In this document: piece after piece, positions 54,830-64,000 of the stretch
How the letters are laid out: each line of letters begins with the position of its first letter
Numbering within the stretch: the stretch's first letter is position 1
Source: Streptomyces seoulensis
GTDB taxonomy: Bacteria; Actinomycetota; Actinomycetes; Streptomycetales; Streptomycetaceae
Length of the DNA stretch: 64,000 nucleotides
Direction of reading: 5' to 3'
Assembly: GCA_013364255.1 (NCBI GenBank)
Contig: CP054936.1
Coordinates: 4,246,853 to 4,310,852 of the forward strand
Translations under genes and position numbers: made by a program
The notes under the pieces: generated by a model
What the model saw: the letters and a program-made list of their open reading frames with translations, nothing else
What the model was told of the DNA's origin: nothing
Database searches by the model: none

Positions 54830-55519
54830 TCAGCTGGGCCCGGCCTTGTAGCCGACACCGCGGACGGTCACCACGATCTCGGGCTTCTCCGGGTCCTTCT
54901 CGACCTTGGAGCGCAGCCGCTGGACGTGCACGTTGACCAGGCGCGTGTCCGCCGCGTGGCGGTAGCCCCACACCTGCTCCAGCAGGACCTCGCGGGTGAA
55001 CACCTGCCACGGCTTGCGGGCGAGCGCGACCAGCAGGTCGAACTCCAGCGGGGTCAGCGCGATCGACTGGCCGTCGCGCTTCACGGAGTGCCCGGCCACG
55101 TCGATGACGAGGTCGCCGATGGCCAGCTGCTCCGGCGCCGGCTCCTCCGACCTGCGCAGCCGCGCCCGGATACGGGCGACCAGCTCCTTGGGCTTGAACG
55201 GCTTCACGATGTAGTCGTCGGCGCCGGACTCCAGGCCCACGACGACGTCGACGGTGTCGCTCTTGGCCGTCAGCATCACGATCGGCACCCCGGACTCGGC
55301 CCGGATCAGGCGGCACACCTCGATGCCGTCCCGTCCGGGCAGCATCAGGTCCAGCAGCACCAGATCGGGCTTCGCCTCCCGGAAAGCGGCCAGCGCCTTG
55401 TCGCCGTCGGCCACAAACGACGGCTCGAAACCTTCACCACGCAGCACGATCCCGAGCATCTCGGCCAGTGCGGTGTCGTCGTCGACGACAAGGACTCGTC
55501 CCTTCATGAACGACATCAT
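54830..55519 (-). CDS. mtrA: OmpR-type response regulator MtrA
   Basis: A 229-aa regulator. The receiver domain has VVDDD and the phospho-acceptor Asp57 (LLDLMLPG), Thr in MLTAKSD and Lys in VKPFKPKEL; the OmpR winged helix contains LTPLEFDLLVALARKPWQVFTREVLLEQVWGY. The start MMSFMKGRV gives the usual family length; internal ATGs at 55516 and 55507 are alternatives. It is the first gene of the mtrA-mtrB-lpqB operon. GTTACGAG and GTGACGG elements in the 80 nt upstream resemble half-sites of the GTNAC type reported for MtrA, so autoregulation is plausible. Confidence 0.95.
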   Translation of the reverse strand: MMSFMKGRVLVVDDDTALAEMLGIVLRGEGFEPSFVADGDKALAAFREAKPDLVLLDLMLPGRDGIEVCRLIRAESGVPIVMLTAKSDTVDVVVGLESGADDYIVKPFKPKELVARIRARLRRSEEPAPEQLAIGDLVIDVAGHSVKRDGQSIALTPLEFDLLVALARKPWQVFTREVLLEQVWGYRHAADTRLVNVHVQRLRSKVEKDPEKPEIVVTVRGVGYKAGPS

Positions 55520-55849
55520 CCCATTCTCGTAACGGCTGCGAAGATCCAGGTGAGGCAGCTCACTGGCCTGTGACGATAGTCGTACCGAGCCGTCACTGTC
55601 TGCCCTCACCCCGAGAACACCGCCGCGCGCCGACACGGGAACGGAGGGTTCGCCCGGCACGGGACCGGGAGACCCTACGCGGCCCGTCCCGGGAACGGGC
55701 CGCACGGGGCACCGGAATCCCCGTCCGGTCCGAGCCGGACCCCACGAGGCCGACCCGAACCCAAACCGAACCCCACCGAACCGATCCGGGCCGGCCCGCA
55801 CCGAACCGATCCGGACCGGCCCGCACCGAACCGCACCGCACCGCAGGTC
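55520..55849. other. mtrA promoter region and 25-bp repeats
   Basis: 330 bp between mtnA and mtrA, both minus strand. The part next to mtrA (to about 55,600) should hold its promoter. The rest is C-rich low-complexity DNA with repeated CCGAACC/CCGGACC words, ending in the 25-bp direct repeats. No gene is present. Confidence 0.5.
55776..55825. repeat. 25-bp direct repeat, two copies
   Basis: Two adjacent 25-bp units (CCGAACCGATCCGG then RCCGGCCCGCA-type end) differ at one base and are followed by a truncated third copy. Upstream words are degenerate relatives. Confidence 0.8.
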
Positions 55850-56995
55850 CTACGTGGCCGAAGCCGCCTGCCGCGACCGCGCGCACAGCTCGGCGAGCCC
55901 CTTGCCGGTCACCGGCGACAGCGCGCCCTCCTCGGTGACGATCGCGGTCACCAGCTCGGCCGGGGTCACGTCGAACGCCGGGTTGTACGCCTGGGTGCCC
56001 AGCGGCGCCACCGGGATGCCGCTGCCCGCCCCGGTCGCCGGCATCTGGGGGGCGATCAGCTCCGTCACCTCGTACCCGGGCCGCTGCTCTACCTCGATGG
56101 ACCCCGCGTCCGGGGTGTCCAGGTCCACCGTCGTCGCCGGGGCCACCACGACGAACGGCACGTGGTGGTAGCGGGCGAGCACCGCCAGCGGATATGTGCC
56201 CACCTTGTTCGCCACCGAGCCGTCCGCCGCGATCCGGTCCGCGCCCACCAGCACCGCGTCCACCTCACCGGCCGCGAACAGCGACCCCGCCGCGTTGTCG
56301 GTGAGCAGCGTGTACGCCAGATCGTTGCGGGCCGCCTCGTACGCGGTCAGCCGCGCGCCCTGGAACAGCGGCCGGGTCTCGTCCACCCACAGCCGGCGCA
56401 GCCGCCCCGCCCGGTGCGCGGCGAGCGCCACCGCGAACGCCGTGCCCTCGCCGCCCGACACCAGCGAGCCGGTGTTGCAGTGGGTGAGGACGCGGTGCCC
56501 GCCGCCGGGCAGCAGCTCGTCCAGCAGCGCCAGCCCGTGCTCGGCCATCCGGGCGCTGGCCCGGGCGTCCTCCTGGTGCAGCTGCCGCGCTGCGGCCAGC
56601 GCCGCCGGGGCGGCCTGCCGCGGATCACCGGTACGGGCGAGCGCGGCCCGGTAGGCGGACTGCGCCCGGCGCACGCCCACGGACAGGTTCACCGCCGTGG
56701 GCCGGGCGCCGGCCAGCGCGGCGGCCGCGTCGTCCACCTCGAAGCCCCGGGCGGCGGCGAGCGCGACCCCGTACGCCCCCGCGATGCCGAGCAACGGCGC
56801 CCCGCGCACGGCCAGCGACCGGATCGCCTCGACCAGCGCGGGCGCGTCCGTGCACACCAGTTCGACCTCTTCGGCGGGCAGCCTGGTCTGGTCGAGGAGC
56901 ACCACGACCGGACCCTCGGGCGGCTCCTCCCAGCGGATGGCCGGGGAACCCGCCGGCCGATTGTCCTCACGAGTCTGCGCGTACTGATCAGCCAT
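55850..56995 (-). CDS. mtnA: Methylthioribose-1-phosphate isomerase
   Basis: A 381-aa enzyme of the methionine salvage pathway that converts 5-methylthioribose-1-phosphate to the ribulose form. It has the eIF2B-like fold with RGAPLLGIAGAYG, catalytic Cys173 (THCNTGSL) and Asp253 (VGADRIAADGSVANKVGTY). No other salvage gene is next to it. The ATG start has no strong ribosome-binding site. Confidence 0.94.
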   Translation of the reverse strand: MADQYAQTREDNRPAGSPAIRWEEPPEGPVVVLLDQTRLPAEEVELVCTDAPALVEAIRSLAVRGAPLLGIAGAYGVALAAARGFEVDDAAAALAGARPTAVNLSVGVRRAQSAYRAALARTGDPRQAAPAALAAARQLHQEDARASARMAEHGLALLDELLPGGGHRVLTHCNTGSLVSGGEGTAFAVALAAHRAGRLRRLWVDETRPLFQGARLTAYEAARNDLAYTLLTDNAAGSLFAAGEVDAVLVGADRIAADGSVANKVGTYPLAVLARYHHVPFVVVAPATTVDLDTPDAGSIEVEQRPGYEVTELIAPQMPATGAGSGIPVAPLGTQAYNPAFDVTPAELVTAIVTEEGALSPVTGKGLAELCARSRQAASAT

Positions 56996-57135
56996 GCCGT
57001 CAGTCTTCCCCGTATCCCCCGGACAATTGAAGCGCCACAGCCCCTACCGCTGCCGGACAGCCGAAGACCACCCCATGGCACGATGGCAGCCAACCTGCCG
57101 CCGCGCCCGCGGACGGGCACCGTGAAGGAGCGACG

Positions 57136-58545
57136 ATGAACGACACTCCGGGCTGGTCCTCGCCCGGATCCGCCCCGTCCGACGACCAGCGCCCCGGTAC
57201 GTCCGGACCTGGCGACGCCGCCGACCGCCCCGCTCCCGCGCAGCCCGCGGACCGGCCGGGCACGCCACCGGCGGGCTCCGGCGTGAAGTGGTCCAAGGAA
57301 CAGCCGCCCCCCGGCCAGTGGTCCGCGCCCACCGGAACCCCGGCCGCACCGCCCTCCGGCCCGCCCGGCCAGAGCGCACCCCCGCCGCCCCCCGCCCCCG
57401 GCTGGGGCACACCCCCCACCGGCGGCGCCCCCGGCGGCTACGGCCCGCCCGGCCCCGGCGGCTACGGCGGCCCTGGCGGCCCCGGCTACGGCGCCCCCGG
57501 TTACGGAGTCCCCGGCGGCCACGGCCCCGGCTACGGCGCCTGGGGCGGAGGCTGGGGCGGCCCGCCGCCCGCGGCCAAGCCCGGCGTGATCCCGCTGCGC
57601 CCGCTGGGCGTGGGCGAGATACTCGACGGCGCCGTCACCACCATGCGCACCCACTGGCGCGCCGTCCTCGGCATCTCCCTGGCCGTCGCGGTCGTCACCC
57701 AGATCGTCCTCATCCTGGTGCAGCGCCTGATCCTCGGCACCACCAGCACCCAGGCGCTCAACGACCCGAACGCCACCAGCGGCGAACTGCTGCGCGCCAT
57801 GCGCAGCGCGATGCTCGGCTCCGGCGTGGTCTTCCTGGTCTCCCTCATCGGCACCGTCCTGGCCACCGCCCTGCTCACCACGGCCACCAGCCGCGCCGTC
57901 CTGGGCAAGCCGGTCACCGTCGCCGAGGCCTGGCGCGACTCGCGCCCCCAGCTCCTCAGGCTCTTCGGCCTGATCCTCCTCCTGCTCGTCATCGGCCTGG
58001 GCGTCTTCGCCCTCGGCCTGCTGCCCGGCATCCTCGTCGGCCTGTCCGGTTCGCCCGTCGCGGGCACCGGCCTCGCCGCCCTGGGCGCCCTGGGCGCCGG
58101 CGCGGTGGCGATCTGGCTGGTGGTCCGCTTCTCGCTGGCCTCGCCCGCGCTGATGCTGGAGAAGCAGAGCGTCGGGAAGGCGATGAGCCGCTCGGTCAAA
58201 CTGGTCAAGGGCGCCTGGTGGCGGGTCTTCGGCATCCAGCTGCTGGCCGCCGTCATCGCCGGCATCGTCTCCGCGGTGATCGTCATCCCGTTCGGCATCG
58301 TCGGCGCGGCGATGAGCGACGACGGCATCTCCGGCATGCTGAACGGCGACAGCAGCCTCAGCTGGACCTACCTCCTGGTCAGCGGGATCGGAGCGGTGAT
58401 CGGCTCCATGATCAAGTTCCCGATCAGCGCCGGCGTCACCGTGCTCCTCTACATCGACCAGCGCATCCGCCGCGAGGCCCTCGACCTCGAACTGGCCCGC
58501 GCCGCCGGCGTCCACAACCCCGCCACGCCCGCCTCGGGGAGCTGA
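57136..58545 (+). CDS. Proline-rich membrane protein heading the MoxR operon
   Basis: A 469-aa protein. The N-terminal 145 residues are Pro/Gly-rich and probably disordered (PPGPGGYGGPGGPGYG), and the remainder has six predicted helices with RPLGVGEILDGAVTTMRTHWRAVLGIS, the pattern of the actinobacterial glycerophosphodiesterase-membrane-domain/DUF7847-like family. AAGGAGCGACG precedes the ATG. It ends 4 nt before the DUF4129 gene and starts a five-gene operon. The function is unknown; the position suggests an integral partner of the MoxR/DUF58 machinery. Confidence 0.85.
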   Translation: MNDTPGWSSPGSAPSDDQRPGTSGPGDAADRPAPAQPADRPGTPPAGSGVKWSKEQPPPGQWSAPTGTPAAPPSGPPGQSAPPPPPAPGWGTPPTGGAPGGYGPPGPGGYGGPGGPGYGAPGYGVPGGHGPGYGAWGGGWGGPPPAAKPGVIPLRPLGVGEILDGAVTTMRTHWRAVLGISLAVAVVTQIVLILVQRLILGTTSTQALNDPNATSGELLRAMRSAMLGSGVVFLVSLIGTVLATALLTTATSRAVLGKPVTVAEAWRDSRPQLLRLFGLILLLLVIGLGVFALGLLPGILVGLSGSPVAGTGLAALGALGAGAVAIWLVVRFSLASPALMLEKQSVGKAMSRSVKLVKGAWWRVFGIQLLAAVIAGIVSAVIVIPFGIVGAAMSDDGISGMLNGDSSLSWTYLLVSGIGAVIGSMIKFPISAGVTVLLYIDQRIRREALDLELARAAGVHNPATPASGS

Positions 58546-58549
58546 TGCG

Positions 58550-59332
58550 GTGAACTCGCCGGGGGGAGTTCTCACCGCGCTGCCCGCGCTCGGGCACACG
58601 GCCCACGAAGCCGTACGCCCCTTGCTGCCCGCCCACGCCGCCGCCCTGCTCAGCCAGGCGCGTTCCGACGGGGAACCCCCCGTCACCCTCCCGCGCGACC
58701 CCGCGCGGGAGGCGGCCCGGCGCGAGCTGTCCAAACGGATGTACCACGAGAACGACCCCGGCCTGCTGCGCCGCGCCCTCGACCACCTCTGGGACTGGCT
58801 CGACAAGCTGTTCGGCTCCGCGTCGGGCGTGACCCCGGGCGGAGCGACCGGCCTCGTCATCGTCGTCGTGGCCGTCCTCGCGGTGCTGGGCGCCCTGTGG
58901 TGGCGTCTGGGCACCCCGCGCCGCGCACCCGTCTCGGCCCCCGCCCTCTTCGACGACCGCCCCCGCAGCGCCGCCGACCACCGCGCCGCCGCCGAGGCGC
59001 ACGCCGCCCAGGGCCACTGGAACCAGGCCCTCCAGGAACGCATGCGCGCCCTCGTCCGCTCCCTGGAGGAACGCGCCCTCCTCGACACCCGCCCCGGCCG
59101 CACCGCCGACGAGGCCGCCGCCGAGGCCGGCCGCGCCCTGCCCGACCACACCGGCCGGCTGCACGCCGCCGCCCGGGACTTCGACGACGTCACCTACGGC
59201 GGCCGCGCCGCGACCGAGCAGGCGTACCGGCGCATCGCCGAACTCGACGACGAACTCCGGCGCACCCGCCCCCGCCTCACCGCCGGCGACCCCGCCACGG
59301 CCCCCCACACCCACCAGGGAGCCGCCGGATGA
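58550..59332 (+). CDS. DUF4129-domain membrane protein
   Basis: A 260-aa protein with one transmembrane helix (about 100-120, TGLVIVVVAVLAVLGALWW) and a C-terminal DUF4129 domain (HWNQALQERMRALVRSLEERALLDTRPGRTADEAAAEAGRALP ... FDDVTYGGRAATEQAYRRI). DUF4129 proteins occur with MoxR, DUF58 and transglutaminase-like genes. The GTG start has GGGGAG 8 nt upstream. The stop overlaps the next ATG. Confidence 0.88.
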   Translation: MNSPGGVLTALPALGHTAHEAVRPLLPAHAAALLSQARSDGEPPVTLPRDPAREAARRELSKRMYHENDPGLLRRALDHLWDWLDKLFGSASGVTPGGATGLVIVVVAVLAVLGALWWRLGTPRRAPVSAPALFDDRPRSAADHRAAAEAHAAQGHWNQALQERMRALVRSLEERALLDTRPGRTADEAAAEAGRALPDHTGRLHAAARDFDDVTYGGRAATEQAYRRIAELDDELRRTRPRLTAGDPATAPHTHQGAAG

Positions 59333-60566
59333 CCGCCCCCACCGCAACCGGCACACCGGCCACCACCACCGCGACCGGGACACCCTCCGCCGCCACCTCC
59401 GTCACCCCCACCGTCCGCCAGCGGTGGACCCGCGCCCGCGGCGTCCTCCTCGCCCTCGTCCTGCTGATCGCGGGCGCCCTCGCCCTCGCCGTACTGCGCT
59501 CAGGGGACCAGCACGGCCGCCTCGACCCGCGCTCCGCCGACCCCTACGGCAGCCGCGCCGTCGCCGCCCTCCTCGCCGACCACGGCGTGCGCACCCGCGT
59601 GGTCACCACCCTCGACCAGGCCCGCACCGCCGCCGGCCCGGACACCACCCTCCTCGTCGCCGCCCCCGACCTGCTCACCGACCACCAGCAGACCCTGCTG
59701 CACACGGCGACCACCGCCTCCGGCGCCCGCACCGTCCTCGTCGCACCCGACACGCCCTCCGTCGGCCGCCTCGCCCCCGGCGTCACCGCCGACCCCGCCC
59801 CCAGCTACGACACCGCGCTCGCCCCCGCCTGCGCCCTGCCCGCCGCCCGCCGCGCCGGCATCGCGGAGACCGGCGGCATCCGCTACCGCTACGCCACCAC
59901 CGCGCACGGCGCCGACGCCTGCTACCCGGCCGACGGCCTGCCCACCCTGCTGCGCGTCCCGCAGTCCCGGGGCGGCGACACCGTCCTCCTCGGCGCCCCC
60001 GACATCCTCTACAACGAGCGCCTCGCCCAGCAGGGCAACGCCTCGCTCGCCCTGCAACTCCTCGGCTCGCGCCCCCACCTCGTCTGGTACCTGCCCTCCC
60101 TCGCCGACGCCTCGGCCGCCCCCGACACCGGCGAGCGCGGCTTCTTCGACCTGCTCCCGTCCGGCTGGCTGTGGGCCGCCCTCCAGCTGTTCATCGCCGC
60201 CGCCCTGGCCGCCCTGTGGCGGGCCCGCCGGTTCGGCCCCCTCGTCCTCGAAAAACTCCCCGTCGCGATCCGCGCCTCCGAAACCGTCGAAGGCCGCGCC
60301 CGCCTCTACCGCAAGGTCAACGCCCGCGACCGCGCCGCCACCGCGCTGCGCACCACCACCCGCACCCGCCTCGCCCCCCTCGTCGGCGTCCCCGCCACCC
60401 AGGCGCACACGCCCGAGACCCTCCTCCCCGCGCTGTCCGCCCACCTCCACGGCGACGCGCGGCCCCTGCACGACCTCCTCTTCGGCCCGCCGCCCGGCGA
60501 CGACGCGGCCCTCGTCTCCCTCGCCGACCGACTCGACGCCCTCGAAAGAGAGGTACGCCGTCCGTG

Positions 60567-60567
<1 letters not shown>
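59329..60567 (+). CDS. DUF4350-domain membrane protein
   Basis: A 412-aa protein with a Thr/Ala-rich head, a first helix (GVLLALVLLIAGALALAVL), an outer DUF4350 domain (DPYGSRAVAALLADHGVRTRVVTTLDQA, LLVAAPDLLTDHQ) and a second helix (WLWAALQLFIAAALAALW) followed by a cytoplasmic tail. Two Cys in the outer domain (APACALP, ADACYP) could pair. The start overlaps the DUF4129 stop in ATGA. It is part of the MoxR operon. Confidence 0.87.
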
Positions 60568-61555
<988 letters not shown>

Positions 61556-61556
<1 letters not shown>

Positions 61557-62866
61557 TGGCCCTCACCGGACGCACCGCGCTCCTGGCGGCCCTCGGCTCC
61601 CTCCCCGTCGGCCTCTGGGACGCCGGCTGGACGGGCCTGCTCGCCGTGAACGCGCCCCTGGCCCTCGCCTGCGCCTGCGACTACGCCCTCGCCGCCCCGG
61701 TAAGACGCCTCGGTCTGACCCGGTCCGGCGACACCTCCGCCCGCCTGGGCGACACCGCCGACGTCACCCTCACCGTCACCAACACCACCCGGCGCCCGCT
61801 GCGCGCCGACCTCCGCGACGCCTGGCCGCCCAGCAGTTGGCAGCCCGGCACGGAGACGACGGCCTCCCGCCACCGCCTGACGGCGCCTCCGGGCGAACGC
61901 CGCCGCCTCACCACCCGGCTGCGCCCCACCCGCCGCGGCGACCGCCAGGCCGACCGCGTCACCCTCCGCTCCTACGGCCCCCTCGGCCTCGTCTCCCGCC
62001 AGGGCGCCCACCAAGTCCCCTGGACGGTACGGGTGCTGCCGCCGTTCGCCAGCCGCAAGCACCTGCCGTCCAAGCTCGCCCGACTGCGCGAACTCGACGG
62101 CCGCACCAGCGTCCTGACCCGCGGTGAGGGCACGGAGTTCGACAGCCTGCGCGAGTACGTGCCCGGCGACGACACCCGCTCCATCGACTGGCGCGCCACC
62201 GCCCGCCAGACCACGGTGGCCGTACGCACCTGGCGACCCGAACGCGACCGGCACATCCTGCTGGTCCTGGACACCGGCCGTACCGCCGCCGGCCGCGTGG
62301 GCGACGCACCGCGCCTGGACGCGGCCATGGACGCCGCGCTGCTGCTGGCGGCCCTCGCCTCCCGCGCGGGCGACCGCGTCGACCTGCTCGCCTACGACCG
62401 CCGGGTCCGCGCCCGGGTCCAGGGCCGCACCGGGGGCCACCTGCTGCCGGCTCTGGTCGACACCATGGCGACGCTGGAACCGGAACTCGTCGAGACGGAC
62501 GCCCGGGGACTGACGGCCACCGTCCTGCGCACGGCGCCCCGCCGTTCGCTGGTCGTCCTGCTCACCAGCCTGGACACAGCGCCTGTCGAAGAGGGCCTCC
62601 TGCCGGTGCTCCCCCAGCTGACGCAGCGCCACACGGTGCTGGTGGCCTCGGTGGCCGATCCCCAGGTCGCCGAGATGGCCGAGGCCCGGGGCTCGGTGGA
62701 GGCGGTCTACGAGGCCGCGGCCGCCGCCCGAGCGCGGACGGAACGGCAGCGCACCGCCGAACAGCTCCGCCGGCACGGCGTGACGGTGGTGGACGCGACA
62801 CCGGACGACCTGGCGCCCGCACTCGCGGACGCCTACCTCGCTCTGAAGGCGGCCGGCCGTCTCTGA
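61556..62866 (+). CDS. DUF58 (VWA-like) protein, MoxR partner
   Basis: A 436-aa protein. Two N-terminal helices (about 5-50) are followed by a beta domain (GDTADVTLTVTNTTRRPLRAD) and then DUF58 proper (EGTEFDSLREYVPGDDTRSIDWRATARQTTVAVRTWRPERDRHILLVLDTGRT), which continues into a VWA-like fold with a MIDAS-type DTGRT in place of DxSxS. It is the last gene of the operon, ending about 60 bp before the bidirectional terminator that faces the rRNA genes. Confidence 0.92.
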
Positions 62867-62923
62867 AGCCCGTCGGGGGGCGCAAGCCCCCTCGACCGCC
62901 TTTTCTCCGGCCTGTAAACGCAG

Positions 62924-62953
62924 AAAACCCCGCACCATACGGTGCGGGGTTTT
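62924..62953. terminator. Bidirectional terminator between MoxR operon and 5S rRNA
   Basis: A perfect 13-bp stem (AAAACCCCGCACC and its complement) with a 4-nt ATAC loop. The A/T ends give a U tract in both directions, so it can stop the plus-strand operon and the minus-strand rRNA transcript. Confidence 0.92.
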
Positions 62954-62964
62954 CCCTAAAATTT

Positions 62965-63083
62965 GTTCGGCGGTGTCCTACTCTCCCACAGGGTCCCCCC
63001 TGCAGTACCATCGGCGCTGTAAGGCTTAGCTTCCGGGTTCGGAATGTAACCGGGCGTTTCCCTCACGCTATGACCACCGAAAC
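62965..63083 (-). rRNA. rrf: 5S ribosomal RNA
   Basis: About 119 nt on the minus strand beginning GTTTCGGTGGTCATAGCG and ending in ACACCGCCGAAC. It contains the conserved CCGAACCCGGAAGCTAAGCC block and matches the Streptomyces 5S type. Ends may be off by one or two bases. Confidence 0.97.
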
Positions 63084-63170
63084 ACTATGAAACTGTCAAC
63101 CGCACCACACCGTGACCTGGCATGGGGTTGTTCGTGGTTTCAGAACCAACACAGTGGACGCGAGCAACTG

Positions 63171-64000
<830 letters not shown>

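Overview
The window is chromosomal DNA of a Streptomyces or a very close relative. The evidence is extreme GC bias in third codon positions, frequent GTG/TTG starts, many leaderless genes, a Streptomyces-type 5S/23S rRNA pair, and gene content and order (ftsE-ftsX, prfB, pkaB-pkaA, ohr-ohrR, giant NAD-glutamate dehydrogenase, secA, an OrrA-like regulator, hpf, lpqB-mtrB-mtrA, mtnA) that I recall as conserved in the Streptomyces core. I see no prophage, transposon, CRISPR array or tRNA; the window is core chromosome, not an island.

Region by region. 1-4,180: 5' end of tmRNA (ssrA, minus strand, running off the left edge), smpB, a secreted S41 protease and ftsX-ftsE, so trans-translation sits beside divisome control; a 65-aa zinc-ribbon membrane protein diverges from ftsE. 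4,223-9,538: a sortase substrate (LAETG) with an eight-copy 21-bp repeat, prfB, and two Ser/Thr kinases (pkaB, pkaA). 9,980-13,771: a 1,263-aa FHA plus FtsK/EssC-like protein facing the kinases. 14,026-17,735: a carbohydrate ABC importer (lipoprotein and two permeases, no ATPase). 17,915-33,001: a wall glycopolymer (teichoic-acid type) region with three tandem GT2-TagF fusion proteins, membrane glycosyltransferase-like proteins, another GT2, a TetR regulator and a TagG/TagH-type exporter; an ohr-ohrR peroxide switch is embedded in it.

33,060-42,492: a polytopic membrane protein, NAD-GDH (1,644 aa), a HAD hydrolase, a DUF6912-type protein and an Rv3235-like protein. 42,740-47,664: secA, a GNAT acetyltransferase and a YcaQ-like DNA glycosylase. 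47,719-55,519: orphan LuxR-type response regulator, long HPF, comF and lpqB-mtrB-mtrA, all on the minus strand. 55,850-62,866: mtnA, then a tightly overlapping operon (proline-rich membrane protein, DUF4129, DUF4350, MoxR ATPase, DUF58). 62,965-64,000: 5S and the 3' part of 23S rRNA on the minus strand, meeting the MoxR operon head-on at a bidirectional terminator.

The most notable points are: (i) the three GT2-TagF paralogues carry reciprocal substitutions in key motifs, suggesting division of labour; (ii) the FHA-FtsK protein has Arg in place of the Walker A Lys and lies next to two Ser/Thr kinases; (iii) RF2 reads SPY rather than SPF in its stop-codon recognition tripeptide; (iv) well-formed operators lie at ohr-ohrR and at the TetR/TagG divergent promoter; (v) seven genes have a -10 hexamer placed 6-8 nt before the start codon, as leaderless genes do; (vi) several short tandem repeats abut gene ends.
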